Below are positions 32,880-40,853 of a DNA stretch of 54,472 nt, piece after piece (position 1 is the stretch's first letter; every line of letters starts with the position of its first letter). Below the pieces are notes generated by a model that was given only the letters and a program-made list of their open reading frames with translations, ran no database searches and was not told where the DNA came from. The DNA is taken from the NCBI GenBank assembly GCA_030524675.1, contig JAUNGE010000021.1:1-54472 (forward strand), in the 5' to 3' direction. The stretch is from a bacterium (GTDB lineage Bacteria > Bacillota > Clostridia > Lachnospirales > Lachnospiraceae). The position numbers were made by a program, and so were the translations under genes.

Positions 32880-34103
32880 TTATTGTGCTGTTTTTCCGTC
32901 CCATACGCCGTTTTCGTCCACAAAATGGCCGTCCGGCGTAGTTTCATTTTCGTACATGGAGCCGTAGGGGCGTCCTGTACTGTCGAGTTTATATTTCCAT
33001 GCCCGTTCTGTCCGGTTATACTCCCAGGTAGCCTCCGGCGTGTAGTCGTTGAAGAAATACCATTTTCCGCCTATCCGCTGCCATCCAGTCAGCATCTGCC
33101 CGCCTGTCACATCCAGGTAATACCATCTGCCGTCCTGGGCGTCCTTATGCCAGCCAGTGTCCATGCCAGTGTTGACATCCAAATAGTACCAGTGTGCCGT
33201 ATTCTGGTCGTACACCCACCCAAAGAGTGCATAATTATCCGCACCGAATACATACCATGCGCCGTCTGTTTTCTCCCAGTGATATCTTTCCGTACCGTCT
33301 ATTTGCGAACCGCCGGCCCAGCTGCCGTCGGCATAGCGCAGCCGCCAGCCTTTCTCATCCAGCACCCAATGGCTGTAACCGTCGCTGGAAGCCCCGCCGA
33401 CAGCGCCAGTGATGATCCCTGTCAGGGAATTGACGCGACCTTTCACGCTGTCTATTGTGATAATACCAGTACTGCTGCTTCCCGATAACGACGATGACGA
33501 TGATGCTGACGATGCTGACGACGGTAAGCTGCCGGAATCGTCCGATTCATCGGAAGAAGAACCTCCTGAAAGAGGTTTTAAGAACAGGTAATAACCTCCT
33601 GTCTGAGCAGTAAAGGATATGGTATTCCCGCTTTTCTGGGTACGCACTGCCGTCAGATTTCCTTCATTGTCCATGTAGTAGAAGGAAGCGCTGGCATATC
33701 CGGATGGAATTGTGAGCCGGATTATCGCTTCCCCTTCCAGACCTGTACTGGTTGCCCCATCATAAAATCCAAAGTGGTAGGCGTATGGAGACATACCTGT
33801 CCGTGCGGTCTCTCCAGCAAGCCACGCATAAGCCTCCGCCTCTGACGCCTGAAGGACAGGCGTCACTACCATGCGGATTTCCTCATCCAAACGGTTGGTC
33901 AGGACCGCCGACATCGTCTGGCCGCCGCCAAGAGCCAGGGTATTCGTTTCTTTCAAAATCAGGGTTGCCATGCCTGCATAGCTCCCATTATATTTTCCCT
34001 TTACATTGATATCCGTATCCGAAACAGCCGCAGACGCCGGAACTGCTAGGCAGAAGACCAGCAATGGACTGACCGCGGCGGATATGATTCGTTTTCTGTT
34101 CAA
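32880..34103 (-). CDS. Exported protein with C-terminal cell-wall (choline)-binding repeats
   Basis: 407 residues. A signal peptide (MNRKRIISAAVSPLLVFCLAVPASAA) ends near residue 26. A mature N-terminal domain follows (residues ~27-180) that opens DINVKGKYNGSYAG, resembling the strand just before the WG motif in the two small neighbours. A Ser-rich linker (about 181-215) leads to aromatic wall-binding repeats (about 240-400) with units such as GWVYDQNTAHWYYLDVNTGMDTGWH and GGKWYFFND. Such repeats hold proteins on choline or related polymers. The start is TTG, nine bases after AAAGGAG. It is the last gene of the surface operon and is the only one with an obvious wall-retention module. Confidence 0.75.
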   Translation of the reverse strand: MNRKRIISAAVSPLLVFCLAVPASAAVSDTDINVKGKYNGSYAGMATLILKETNTLALGGGQTMSAVLTNRLDEEIRMVVTPVLQASEAEAYAWLAGETARTGMSPYAYHFGFYDGATSTGLEGEAIIRLTIPSGYASASFYYMDNEGNLTAVRTQKSGNTISFTAQTGGYYLFLKPLSGGSSSDESDDSGSLPSSASSASSSSSLSGSSSTGIITIDSVKGRVNSLTGIITGAVGGASSDGYSHWVLDEKGWRLRYADGSWAGGSQIDGTERYHWEKTDGAWYVFGADNYALFGWVYDQNTAHWYYLDVNTGMDTGWHKDAQDGRWYYLDVTGGQMLTGWQRIGGKWYFFNDYTPEATWEYNRTERAWKYKLDSTGRPYGSMYENETTPDGHFVDENGVWDGKTAQ

Positions 34104-34135
34104 TTTCTATTTCTCCTTTCCGCAGTACCCTGACT

Positions 34136-34720
34136 TCAGGGCCCGACTGCCAGCGTTGTGCTCAGGGAAACTGCTCCAGCACTATGATAGGTTTCCGGCT
34201 CATAGGCCATGATCCGGAGCGTTATGGGGATTCCAACCCCTTCTGCATCGTTTACGGCTGCCTGCGCAGCTTCCACTGCCTCCATATCCAGAGCAATCGA
34301 CTCGGCATATTCTCCCGGGCGCAAGAGACCGCTTTCTCCAAGCACCCGTCCGGAATCGTCCAACAACCGCACCTTAATCCAGACCTGGTTAGTCTCCGGA
34401 TTGGTCAGATAAAGGATGGCTTTGCCGTCTTCAATGACAGGTGCTCCGCAGATAGCAACCTGATAGTCCACAGCGTCAAGGTTACTATAACCAAGCCCCT
34501 TCAGCCTGTCTCCGATTGATGTACCGGGTTTGACTTCTGGTGTTCCCTTTACAGCGGATTGCTCGAAGGGCGGCGGAATAAACGCTGTCTGTTCTTTCCC
34601 GGTCTTTCCGGTAACAATCAAGGCATATACCATCACCGCCAAAGACAAAATGCAGGCTGCCGCCAACGCCGGAAGCAGAAGACGTTTCTTCTGCTTCCGT
34701 GTTTTTTCTGTTTTTGTCAT
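34136..34720 (-). CDS. Single-pass membrane protein, surface operon (paralogue of 36184-36747)
   Basis: 194 residues: a basic N-terminus (KTRKQKKRLLL), one transmembrane helix (about residues 15-38), a proline-rich stretch (FIPPPFEQS), and an extracellular domain. The domain has AILYLTNPETNQVWIKVRLLDDSGRVLGESGLLRPGEYAE, which aligns by eye with AKLMFQNPSKSVNDMVLQLIIVSSDGTETVIAQSGSIKPGNKI in the gene at 36184. I do not recognise the family. The NPxxNxVxIxVxLxDxxG..IxPGE pattern looks like a beta-sandwich that binds beta-rich partners. I start at 34720, 11 bases after AGGAGG; the frame opens at 34765 without a ribosome site. Confidence 0.6.
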   Translation of the reverse strand: MTKTEKTRKQKKRLLLPALAAACILSLAVMVYALIVTGKTGKEQTAFIPPPFEQSAVKGTPEVKPGTSIGDRLKGLGYSNLDAVDYQVAICGAPVIEDGKAILYLTNPETNQVWIKVRLLDDSGRVLGESGLLRPGEYAESIALDMEAVEAAQAAVNDAEGVGIPITLRIMAYEPETYHSAGAVSLSTTLAVGP

Positions 34721-34857
34721 CAATGAAACCGCCTCCTGTCCTGCTTTTCTTTTCGGTTGCACCATGCCTGATTATTCCACACATTTCTACGCGAAACCCC
34801 AGCTGACATTTTCCCTGCTTACAACGGATTTTCTATCCACTTATCTTCTTACGCCGA

Positions 34858-35412
34858 TTAGTTCACCGTCACTGTAATCGTACCGATTTTACTAAAATCC
34901 GTCATGGCAGAATCCAGACTTCCGGAAAGCTTTAGCTGTACAGTTCCTGAGGGCGGCGCATCCGCTGGGGTCCCGACGGCACTTTCCAGAACAAGCCCTT
35001 CATTCAGTCGGTCATCTCCCTGATAAAATTCTCCCGTTACCGACTGTCCATCTGCGGCTTGGAAGGACAGGGCGGCATTTACCCCGGCATTGGAATGGTT
35101 TTTCACCGTCACCTCATTGCCGGACTCACTCCAACTTCCCGTGACGGAAAGCTCATATTGGTGAGTCTGGGGATTCCATTTGTTTTCGGCGGATTCATGG
35201 TAGGTAAATTCCATAGCTCCCCATTCCACGTCCACCTTGTAAACCACCTGGGTATCGGTACTTCCCTCATACTTTGCCTGGACATCGATTACTGCGGACG
35301 GGGTGTCCATGGAATCCACGGTATGGTTTCCAGCCGCTGCAAAAGCCAAACCAGGAACAGCCGCCGTCAGCGCCGCCGCAAAGGCGGCTATTCCCCATAT
35401 GTTTCGTTTCAT
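34858..35412 (-). CDS. Small exported protein with WGxMEFTY domain, copy 2
   Basis: 184 residues. Signal peptide about residues 1-26 (GIAAFAAALTAAVPGLAFAA). The mature part is a single domain: VIDVQAKYEGS, then YKVDVEWGAMEFTYHESAENKWNPQTHQY, SWSESGNEVTVKNHSNAGVNAALSFQ, and the closing IGTITVTVN. It shares the order of these motifs with 35451-36041 and with the end of the large protein at 36744. Probably an Ig-like secreted subunit. GAGGTGAC lies before the ATG. No wall-anchor motif is seen, so retention likely depends on partner proteins. Confidence 0.65.
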   Translation of the reverse strand: MKRNIWGIAAFAAALTAAVPGLAFAAAGNHTVDSMDTPSAVIDVQAKYEGSTDTQVVYKVDVEWGAMEFTYHESAENKWNPQTHQYELSVTGSWSESGNEVTVKNHSNAGVNAALSFQAADGQSVTGEFYQGDDRLNEGLVLESAVGTPADAPPSGTVQLKLSGSLDSAMTDFSKIGTITVTVN

Positions 35413-35450
35413 AAACTGTCACCTCAAATCAGGCCGAAGCCATATTCCAA

Positions 35451-36041
35451 TCACTGGATTGAAACTGTCACGGTACCAATCGTTGTTCCGTTTGTAAAGG
35501 ATCCTGCCGGGTCTCCAGAAAGCGTCATCTTGGCAGATTTTGTAGGTGTCTTATATCCGTTGTCTTCACTGGAATCCTCTACGCGGTACTCATCCTGATC
35601 CGCACTTTCCAGCGTCAGCGCATCACCAATCAACGCACTGTTGGTATCCGCATCGGTGAAAGCTGCTGTTATCCCTTCAAAACCAGTTCCTCCTGCGAAG
35701 CTTAAATGTGCCGTTACATCTGTATTGGAATGATTCTTTAATGTTATGGTATTGCTCTCCGAAGACCAGCTTCCATCCGTTGCTCCGGAATAGCTATGGG
35801 TATCTACATTCCAGCTGCCTTCTCCTGCTGCGGTGTAGGTAAACTCCATATTGCCCCAAGTAATATCCACTTTATATCTCGTAGCAGCTGAACCTCCAGG
35901 CACATAATTTCCGGTTACAGTCTTGCTGTCAGAACCATTAGCGGTTGTAATCGGGTTCTCTGCATACGCAATCATCCCCATGGACATGCTCATCATTGCT
36001 GCTGCGGTTAATACGGCTGCGGTTTTCTTTAAATTCTTCAT
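35451..36041 (-). CDS. Small exported protein with WGxMEFTY domain, copy 1
   Basis: 196 residues. Signal peptide ending near AYA (residue ~26), then DSKTVTGNYVPGGSAATRYKVDITWGNMEFTYTAAGEGSWNVDTHSY, SWSSESNTITLKNHSNTDVTAHLSF, and the terminal strand TIGTVTVSIQ. The sequence matches copy 2 in motif order but is well diverged, so the two are likely distinct subunits. I prefer the ATG at 36041 (eight bases after GGGA); 36047 is possible. It lies 38 bases upstream of copy 2 in the operon. Confidence 0.65.
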   Translation of the reverse strand: MKNLKKTAAVLTAAAMMSMSMGMIAYAENPITTANGSDSKTVTGNYVPGGSAATRYKVDITWGNMEFTYTAAGEGSWNVDTHSYSGATDGSWSSESNTITLKNHSNTDVTAHLSFAGGTGFEGITAAFTDADTNSALIGDALTLESADQDEYRVEDSSEDNGYKTPTKSAKMTLSGDPAGSFTNGTTIGTVTVSIQ

Positions 36042-36183
36042 AATCATTTCCCTTTCTTTATCATGATTTTTTATTGTAATGCCTTGTTTATATATATCCT
36101 GCCGCGCTTTTGGCTGTCCGCCTGCTGACGCGGCGAGGACAAATACCTTGTTTTTAAACTACTACAAACGATTTTGCATCCTA

Positions 36184-36747
36184 CTATTGGGTCACCGTGA
36201 TTGATATTCCTTCCACGTTTCCATTTACAATGGCCTTCTCTCCGGAATCCGGGTCGTAATAGAGAACGTTAAACTTACCGTTGTAAGTTCCTTCCGACAA
36301 GGACGCTGCCCCTTCGATCAGGTCTAACTGGTCGATCTTATTTCCCGGCTTAATGGAACCGGACTGAGCGATCACCGTCTCCGTGCCGTCCGAACTTACA
36401 ATAATCAACTGTAAGACCATGTCATTAACCGACTTGGACGGGTTCTGGAACATCAGCTTCGCCGTGTTTTCCGCCAGAGAAATTGTCACGTTTTTCTGGT
36501 AGGTCATGGACACAGCCCCGCCGCCCTGATCGGCCTCCATTTTATCTTCCTCCGGCTCATTCTCGATGGGGACGGCGTAAACCTCCGCCTCCACTGGGGC
36601 GTAGTCCGGAGCCAGCACTGGGGCAGTCTTTCGAAAGAATAATGCCCAGATAGTCACTGCCACCGCGATGGTTGTAATCAGAACCAAAAGCAGAATCAGA
36701 ATCCGAGTGTTTCCGCCGCTCTTTCGGCTGCTTTTCTGTTCCATCAT
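36184..36747 (-). CDS. Single-pass membrane protein, surface operon
   Basis: 187 residues: a short basic cytosolic start, one hydrophobic helix (about residues 15-38), an acidic linker (VEAEVYAVPIENEPEEDKMEADQGG), and an extracellular beta domain with LMFQNPSKSVNDMVLQLIIVSSDGTETVIAQSGSIKPGN. It is a paralogue of the protein at 34136. The first ATG overlaps the stop codon of the large protein upstream (ATGA), so production is coupled to that gene. Role inferred: membrane-side docking or chaperone for the exported WGxMEFTY proteins. Confidence 0.6.
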   Translation of the reverse strand: MMEQKSSRKSGGNTRILILLLVLITTIAVAVTIWALFFRKTAPVLAPDYAPVEAEVYAVPIENEPEEDKMEADQGGGAVSMTYQKNVTISLAENTAKLMFQNPSKSVNDMVLQLIIVSSDGTETVIAQSGSIKPGNKIDQLDLIEGAASLSEGTYNGKFNVLYYDPDSGEKAIVNGNVEGISITVTQ

Positions 36748-39700
36748 TCTCCACCTCCAATCGGGTCATTTTTTGTCGTACCACTTCCAATGGTGACGGT
36801 GACAGTTCCCAACTCATGGGTTCCTATGAAATTATCGCCAGGGTGTCCAAGCAGAGACAGCCAGGTCGTTTTTGTTTCTCCCGCCGGAAGAGCAATGGGA
36901 TTTGATGTATCCAAGAGCTTTCTGCTCTCTCCATCCTCGCCCATTTCCATGAAGCTTCCGAAAACCTCCTCATTCGTCTGAACGTACAGGTAAGATACTG
37001 TAACATTTGTATTTCCTTTGTTGGTGACAGTAATCTGGTCTCTGTCATCCGTCGCTGTCCAGCCTCCGTCCCCATAAGTATGAGTTTCCGGGTTCCATGC
37101 GCCGTCGGTATAGGTAAATTCCATCGCGCCCCAGGTTACATCCACAGAGATGACATCCTCCACTGCTGTAATCTCAAACATCACGCCATCCGTAAAGGTA
37201 AGGTCATAGTTCTCTGTGGCGGTCAGTGTACCCTGGGTAATTTCATACTTGCCAACCGCTCCGTCTCCTGTATCACAGGCCAGCGCTCCTGTCAGGCTTT
37301 CGCCCTCCGCCATGCCGTCGCCGGTAATGGTATAGGTCAGCACGGGCATTGCCTGCCCATATCCCCTTTTCTGTCCCTCGTCCGGCGTAACGGTAATCTT
37401 CCGCTGGGTAATGGTTCCGGTAAGGAAGGCAGGCTGTTTTTTCAGAATATAATTATCAGCATCCCCGCCAGTCAGGGTAAATTCACCGGTATAGGTAATC
37501 ACTTTTTCTTCGCCTGCTGCAGCGTCTGAAAATTGTGCAGTGACGCCGCTGGCATCCAACTTTACATCATCATCCTGACCGTACCAGGGATAACCGAAAT
37601 CAAGCTGAAACTCTGTGCTGTCCAGGGCGATGTCTGCCGTACCGTCATAAACTTTTTCAATCATCCAGCCTCCTACGGTCAATTCCCTTGGATAAATTTC
37701 CCATTCCGCCGTGGCGGTTCCAGTGTAATTGCCCTTGCCTTCCACAGTGACCGTGTAAGTTTTAGCTGCCTCCCCAGTAGAGCCGCTATAGATATAATCG
37801 GTTCCCCAGGTCAGTTTGACACCGTTCAGCATGACTGACTGAACACCAATTTCCAATGTCCCACCCAAATACTCAAAACTGGTGCCTGTCAGCGTTACTG
37901 TCGCATTCTCAATGCTCGCCCGATTCACAGTAACGATGGCTACTGTACCAGGCAGGGAATACCCGTCCACGGTAGCGGTACAGGTGTAGGAGTACTCGCC
38001 CACATCCAGTTTATCGGGAGTGTAGGTCTCCCCTGTTGTCCCGGCAATTTCCTCACCGTCTAAGTACCACTGGTAAGTAACGTTATTGGTGCTGCCTTCC
38101 GGCTGTACCGCAGTGGCCGTCAGTGTGGGGGCAGTGTCGCCGTAGGTAATCGTAGTCGTGGCTGGTGAAATACTCACGTTCTGAAGAGGTGCTTCCTCCA
38201 CGGTGACAGTACCGGTCAATTCGGTAACCGTTGTGTCGTTTACCCATGTGTCACCTTGTTTATAAGCATAGCCATTCGCCAGATAAGCTCCAACTGAACC
38301 GCTGCCTCCCACAGCGTAATTACCTCCACTACCTCCGATATAGGTGCCGCCGCTCAGTGTGACAGTCACCGGAGCATCCTTATACACCATTAACCCATAA
38401 CCCCTGCCAGCGTCGATGGTTCCTCCCTCAATCGTTACCGAGCCAGCCTCTGCAACCAGCGCCCAATAACTACCGACGATGGAGCCGTCTTGCATGATAA
38501 AACTGCCGCCTTTGACATTCAGACCATATCCCATAGAACAAGGTTTGATATTGCCGTCAAGCAGAATCAGGCTGCCTCCATTGACAGCAATCACTCCCTG
38601 GTAACCCAACATGTCGCTGGAAAGCGTATGAACAACACCATCCGCGCTTTTACCTGTAAAGATAATCTCCTCGCTATCCTCCACAGTTAGCGAACTTGTA
38701 ACCACTGCATCCGCCAACAGGGTAACAGTCGCTGTCCCAGTCATATTTTTCGCCGCCTGCCATGCCTCTTCGATGGTGGGATAATATGCCGATTTCCCAT
38801 CATTCACAGTTACGCTGGCTACCGCCTGCGCCGTACAGCCTTCTGCCGTACACTTCCCGTTCTCACCCCAGCTATGATCCGCCGATATGGAATCTCCGCA
38901 AACCACACATGTTCCGCTATGGGTCTTTCCATCCTCATTAGCTGTCCATACGCTGTAGCTGTGTTCACACTTGCCCACGGTCACAGTGCCGGTCAGACTT
39001 CTTCCAGTCAAATCCGTAATCAGATTTTCTGCAATGATATCGCTTCCGCTGTAATATGCCATATCCTGTTCCAGTATGCTTTTCAGCGTACTGTCCACAT
39101 TTCTCAGAAGTATCGCTGCCGAGGTTCCTGTATAAGTTCCACCGGAAATGGTAGCAGAACCGCCGTCTACGATCGCCGCGCCGTTGTATCCGCTGGCGCT
39201 TCCTGATCTCAAATCTGCCGCTCCCCCGTTGTATACGCAGACGCCAGATTCTCCGGATGCCCGTGCAACAGCCGTTCCGCCGTCCAGAATAAACAGTCCA
39301 CCATTTACTGCAACTGCGTTCGTTCCATTTTCTCCGTTTTCAATAATTCCTCCCTGCAGCATAAAGGTTCCGCCGGAGACATTGATGAGTCCACTCTCCC
39401 TGTTATATACATCACCGGACAGGGAATACTCGGTTCCCTCTGCACTTGTAAGGATAATGTCGTCGCCGCTTTCCACGGTCAGCGTGGCGCTGACCGTAAC
39501 ATTCTGAAGCAGCGTCAGTGTTGTCTGCGTGTCCCCATTGCTTAACTCTTTTGCCGCTGCCCACGCTTCCTCTATGGAAGAATAATAATTCGCCGTCCTG
39601 CCGCCGTCCCTGCTCACGCTGACAGGCGCTTGTGCCGTACAGTCGGTGCAGTTTCCGCTGGAATCCCAGTTGTGATCTCCGTTCTCCGTCGCTCCGCAGT

Positions 39701-40853
39701 CTGTGCAGATATGAATATGCTTTCCGGACGCCTCATCATTGGACCAGCCTCCCCAGTTATGGCTTTCCGCATTCTCTTTCCCACAATATCCGCATACATA
39801 GGTGTGGACTCCCGTGCCGGTGTCTGAGCAATCCCCATAGTTATGCTCCATACACAATCCCACGGTAAATGGTCCTGCCGGGAGATAGGTTTCGGTGCTG
39901 TTCACGCCATAGGCGGGCGTTCCTTCGGCTTCCTCGCCATCGTAATATACATAGCCGTTCACCAGCAGGGTTCCGACCGCCCCAACCGAGCTGTCGAGCG
40001 CATAAACTCTCGAATCCAAGCCGGCGAAGGTTCCGCCGGAAAGGGACGCTGTCCCCTCTGCAACATACAGCCCACAAGCGTTTCCTTCTATACGACCTTC
40101 GCTGATGACAATAGTGCCGCCATAAACAGCTATGCCGTATCCGACGCCCCAAATATCCGGTGAAAGATCTTCTGCATAAACAGATCCCCCATGGATCTCA
40201 ACCGTTCCGCCGGTTGCATATATACCCATAGTCATCTGGCTTCCCTCATGCAGAGCCATAATGCTTCCGCCGTTGACTGTCAGGGCTCCGCCATCCACGG
40301 TTATGCAGTATGACGAATTATAAGCATTGTCTACTGACACTACATTGCGGATTGTACCGCTTTGAACCGTCAGACTTGCGCCGGATGAAATATGGAACAG
40401 ACCGGTTGCAGAACCTTTCCTGTAGTAACTGCGCGTGCCGGAAATGGTGTAATCGCCTCCCACCAGTTCAATAGTACCGGAAACGGTAATGCTTTTGCCG
40501 CTTTCGACTTCCACATCGTGAAACAGCGTGATGGTCGCCGTCTGCCCTTCATGTACAGAGGCGAAAGCTTCGGAGATTTTAAGATACTCTGTCTCGGTTC
40601 CGTCCTCCAAAGTGACTCTCACCGCCGGGGTGACTTTAAAAGTGACCTCTCTGGTTCCCGCATAGCCGTTCTCCGGGATTCCGGTAATGGTCACGGTAAC
40701 TGTTCCCAGCTGCGACCCGTCGCTGGTGGGGTTCCCGTCCGCGCCAGTCCCGTTTTCACTGGTAATCTGCTGGGTGTAATGAACGCCCTCTTCCAGCACG
40801 TTGCCGGAAACCGTGTCTGTCACGGTCAGGGTATAGGAGGCGTCCTGTTTCAA
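36744..40853 (-). CDS. Large repetitive surface protein, 5'-truncated by ICE insertion
   Basis: At least 1369 residues remain; the 5' end with any signal peptide is missing. The frame enters from the ICE junction at about 40850 and the apparent TTG start has no ribosome site. Order: an opening beta domain (~1-80); three related modules of glycine-rich beta-helix-like repeats (GGSxxxxGG, each with xYYxSIEEAWAAAK and TLTLLxxxxV), separated by CxxC-rich stretches (CEHSYS, CGDSISADHSW); Ig-like, MBG/YDG-type domains from ~905; and a C-terminal WGxMEFTY domain from about residue 1237. It is probably a cell-surface adhesin or matrix subunit. ATGA overlap with the next gene shows it is first in the operon. 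Excision of the element could restore it. Confidence 0.7.
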   Translation of the reverse strand: MKQDASYTLTVTDTVSGNVLEEGVHYTQQITSENGTGADGNPTSDGSQLGTVTVTITGIPENGYAGTREVTFKVTPAVRVTLEDGTETEYLKISEAFASVHEGQTATITLFHDVEVESGKSITVSGTIELVGGDYTISGTRSYYRKGSATGLFHISSGASLTVQSGTIRNVVSVDNAYNSSYCITVDGGALTVNGGSIMALHEGSQMTMGIYATGGTVEIHGGSVYAEDLSPDIWGVGYGIAVYGGTIVISEGRIEGNACGLYVAEGTASLSGGTFAGLDSRVYALDSSVGAVGTLLVNGYVYYDGEEAEGTPAYGVNSTETYLPAGPFTVGLCMEHNYGDCSDTGTGVHTYVCGYCGKENAESHNWGGWSNDEASGKHIHICTDCGATENGDHNWDSSGNCTDCTAQAPVSVSRDGGRTANYYSSIEEAWAAAKELSNGDTQTTLTLLQNVTVSATLTVESGDDIILTSAEGTEYSLSGDVYNRESGLINVSGGTFMLQGGIIENGENGTNAVAVNGGLFILDGGTAVARASGESGVCVYNGGAADLRSGSASGYNGAAIVDGGSATISGGTYTGTSAAILLRNVDSTLKSILEQDMAYYSGSDIIAENLITDLTGRSLTGTVTVGKCEHSYSVWTANEDGKTHSGTCVVCGDSISADHSWGENGKCTAEGCTAQAVASVTVNDGKSAYYPTIEEAWQAAKNMTGTATVTLLADAVVTSSLTVEDSEEIIFTGKSADGVVHTLSSDMLGYQGVIAVNGGSLILLDGNIKPCSMGYGLNVKGGSFIMQDGSIVGSYWALVAEAGSVTIEGGTIDAGRGYGLMVYKDAPVTVTLSGGTYIGGSGGNYAVGGSGSVGAYLANGYAYKQGDTWVNDTTVTELTGTVTVEEAPLQNVSISPATTTITYGDTAPTLTATAVQPEGSTNNVTYQWYLDGEEIAGTTGETYTPDKLDVGEYSYTCTATVDGYSLPGTVAIVTVNRASIENATVTLTGTSFEYLGGTLEIGVQSVMLNGVKLTWGTDYIYSGSTGEAAKTYTVTVEGKGNYTGTATAEWEIYPRELTVGGWMIEKVYDGTADIALDSTEFQLDFGYPWYGQDDDVKLDASGVTAQFSDAAAGEEKVITYTGEFTLTGGDADNYILKKQPAFLTGTITQRKITVTPDEGQKRGYGQAMPVLTYTITGDGMAEGESLTGALACDTGDGAVGKYEITQGTLTATENYDLTFTDGVMFEITAVEDVISVDVTWGAMEFTYTDGAWNPETHTYGDGGWTATDDRDQITVTNKGNTNVTVSYLYVQTNEEVFGSFMEMGEDGESRKLLDTSNPIALPAGETKTTWLSLLGHPGDNFIGTHELGTVTVTIGSGTTKNDPIGGGE

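Noticed and set aside
33409-33591. Plus-strand frame with an Asp-rich tract
   Set aside because: It is the complement of the Ser-rich linker of the wall-binding protein.
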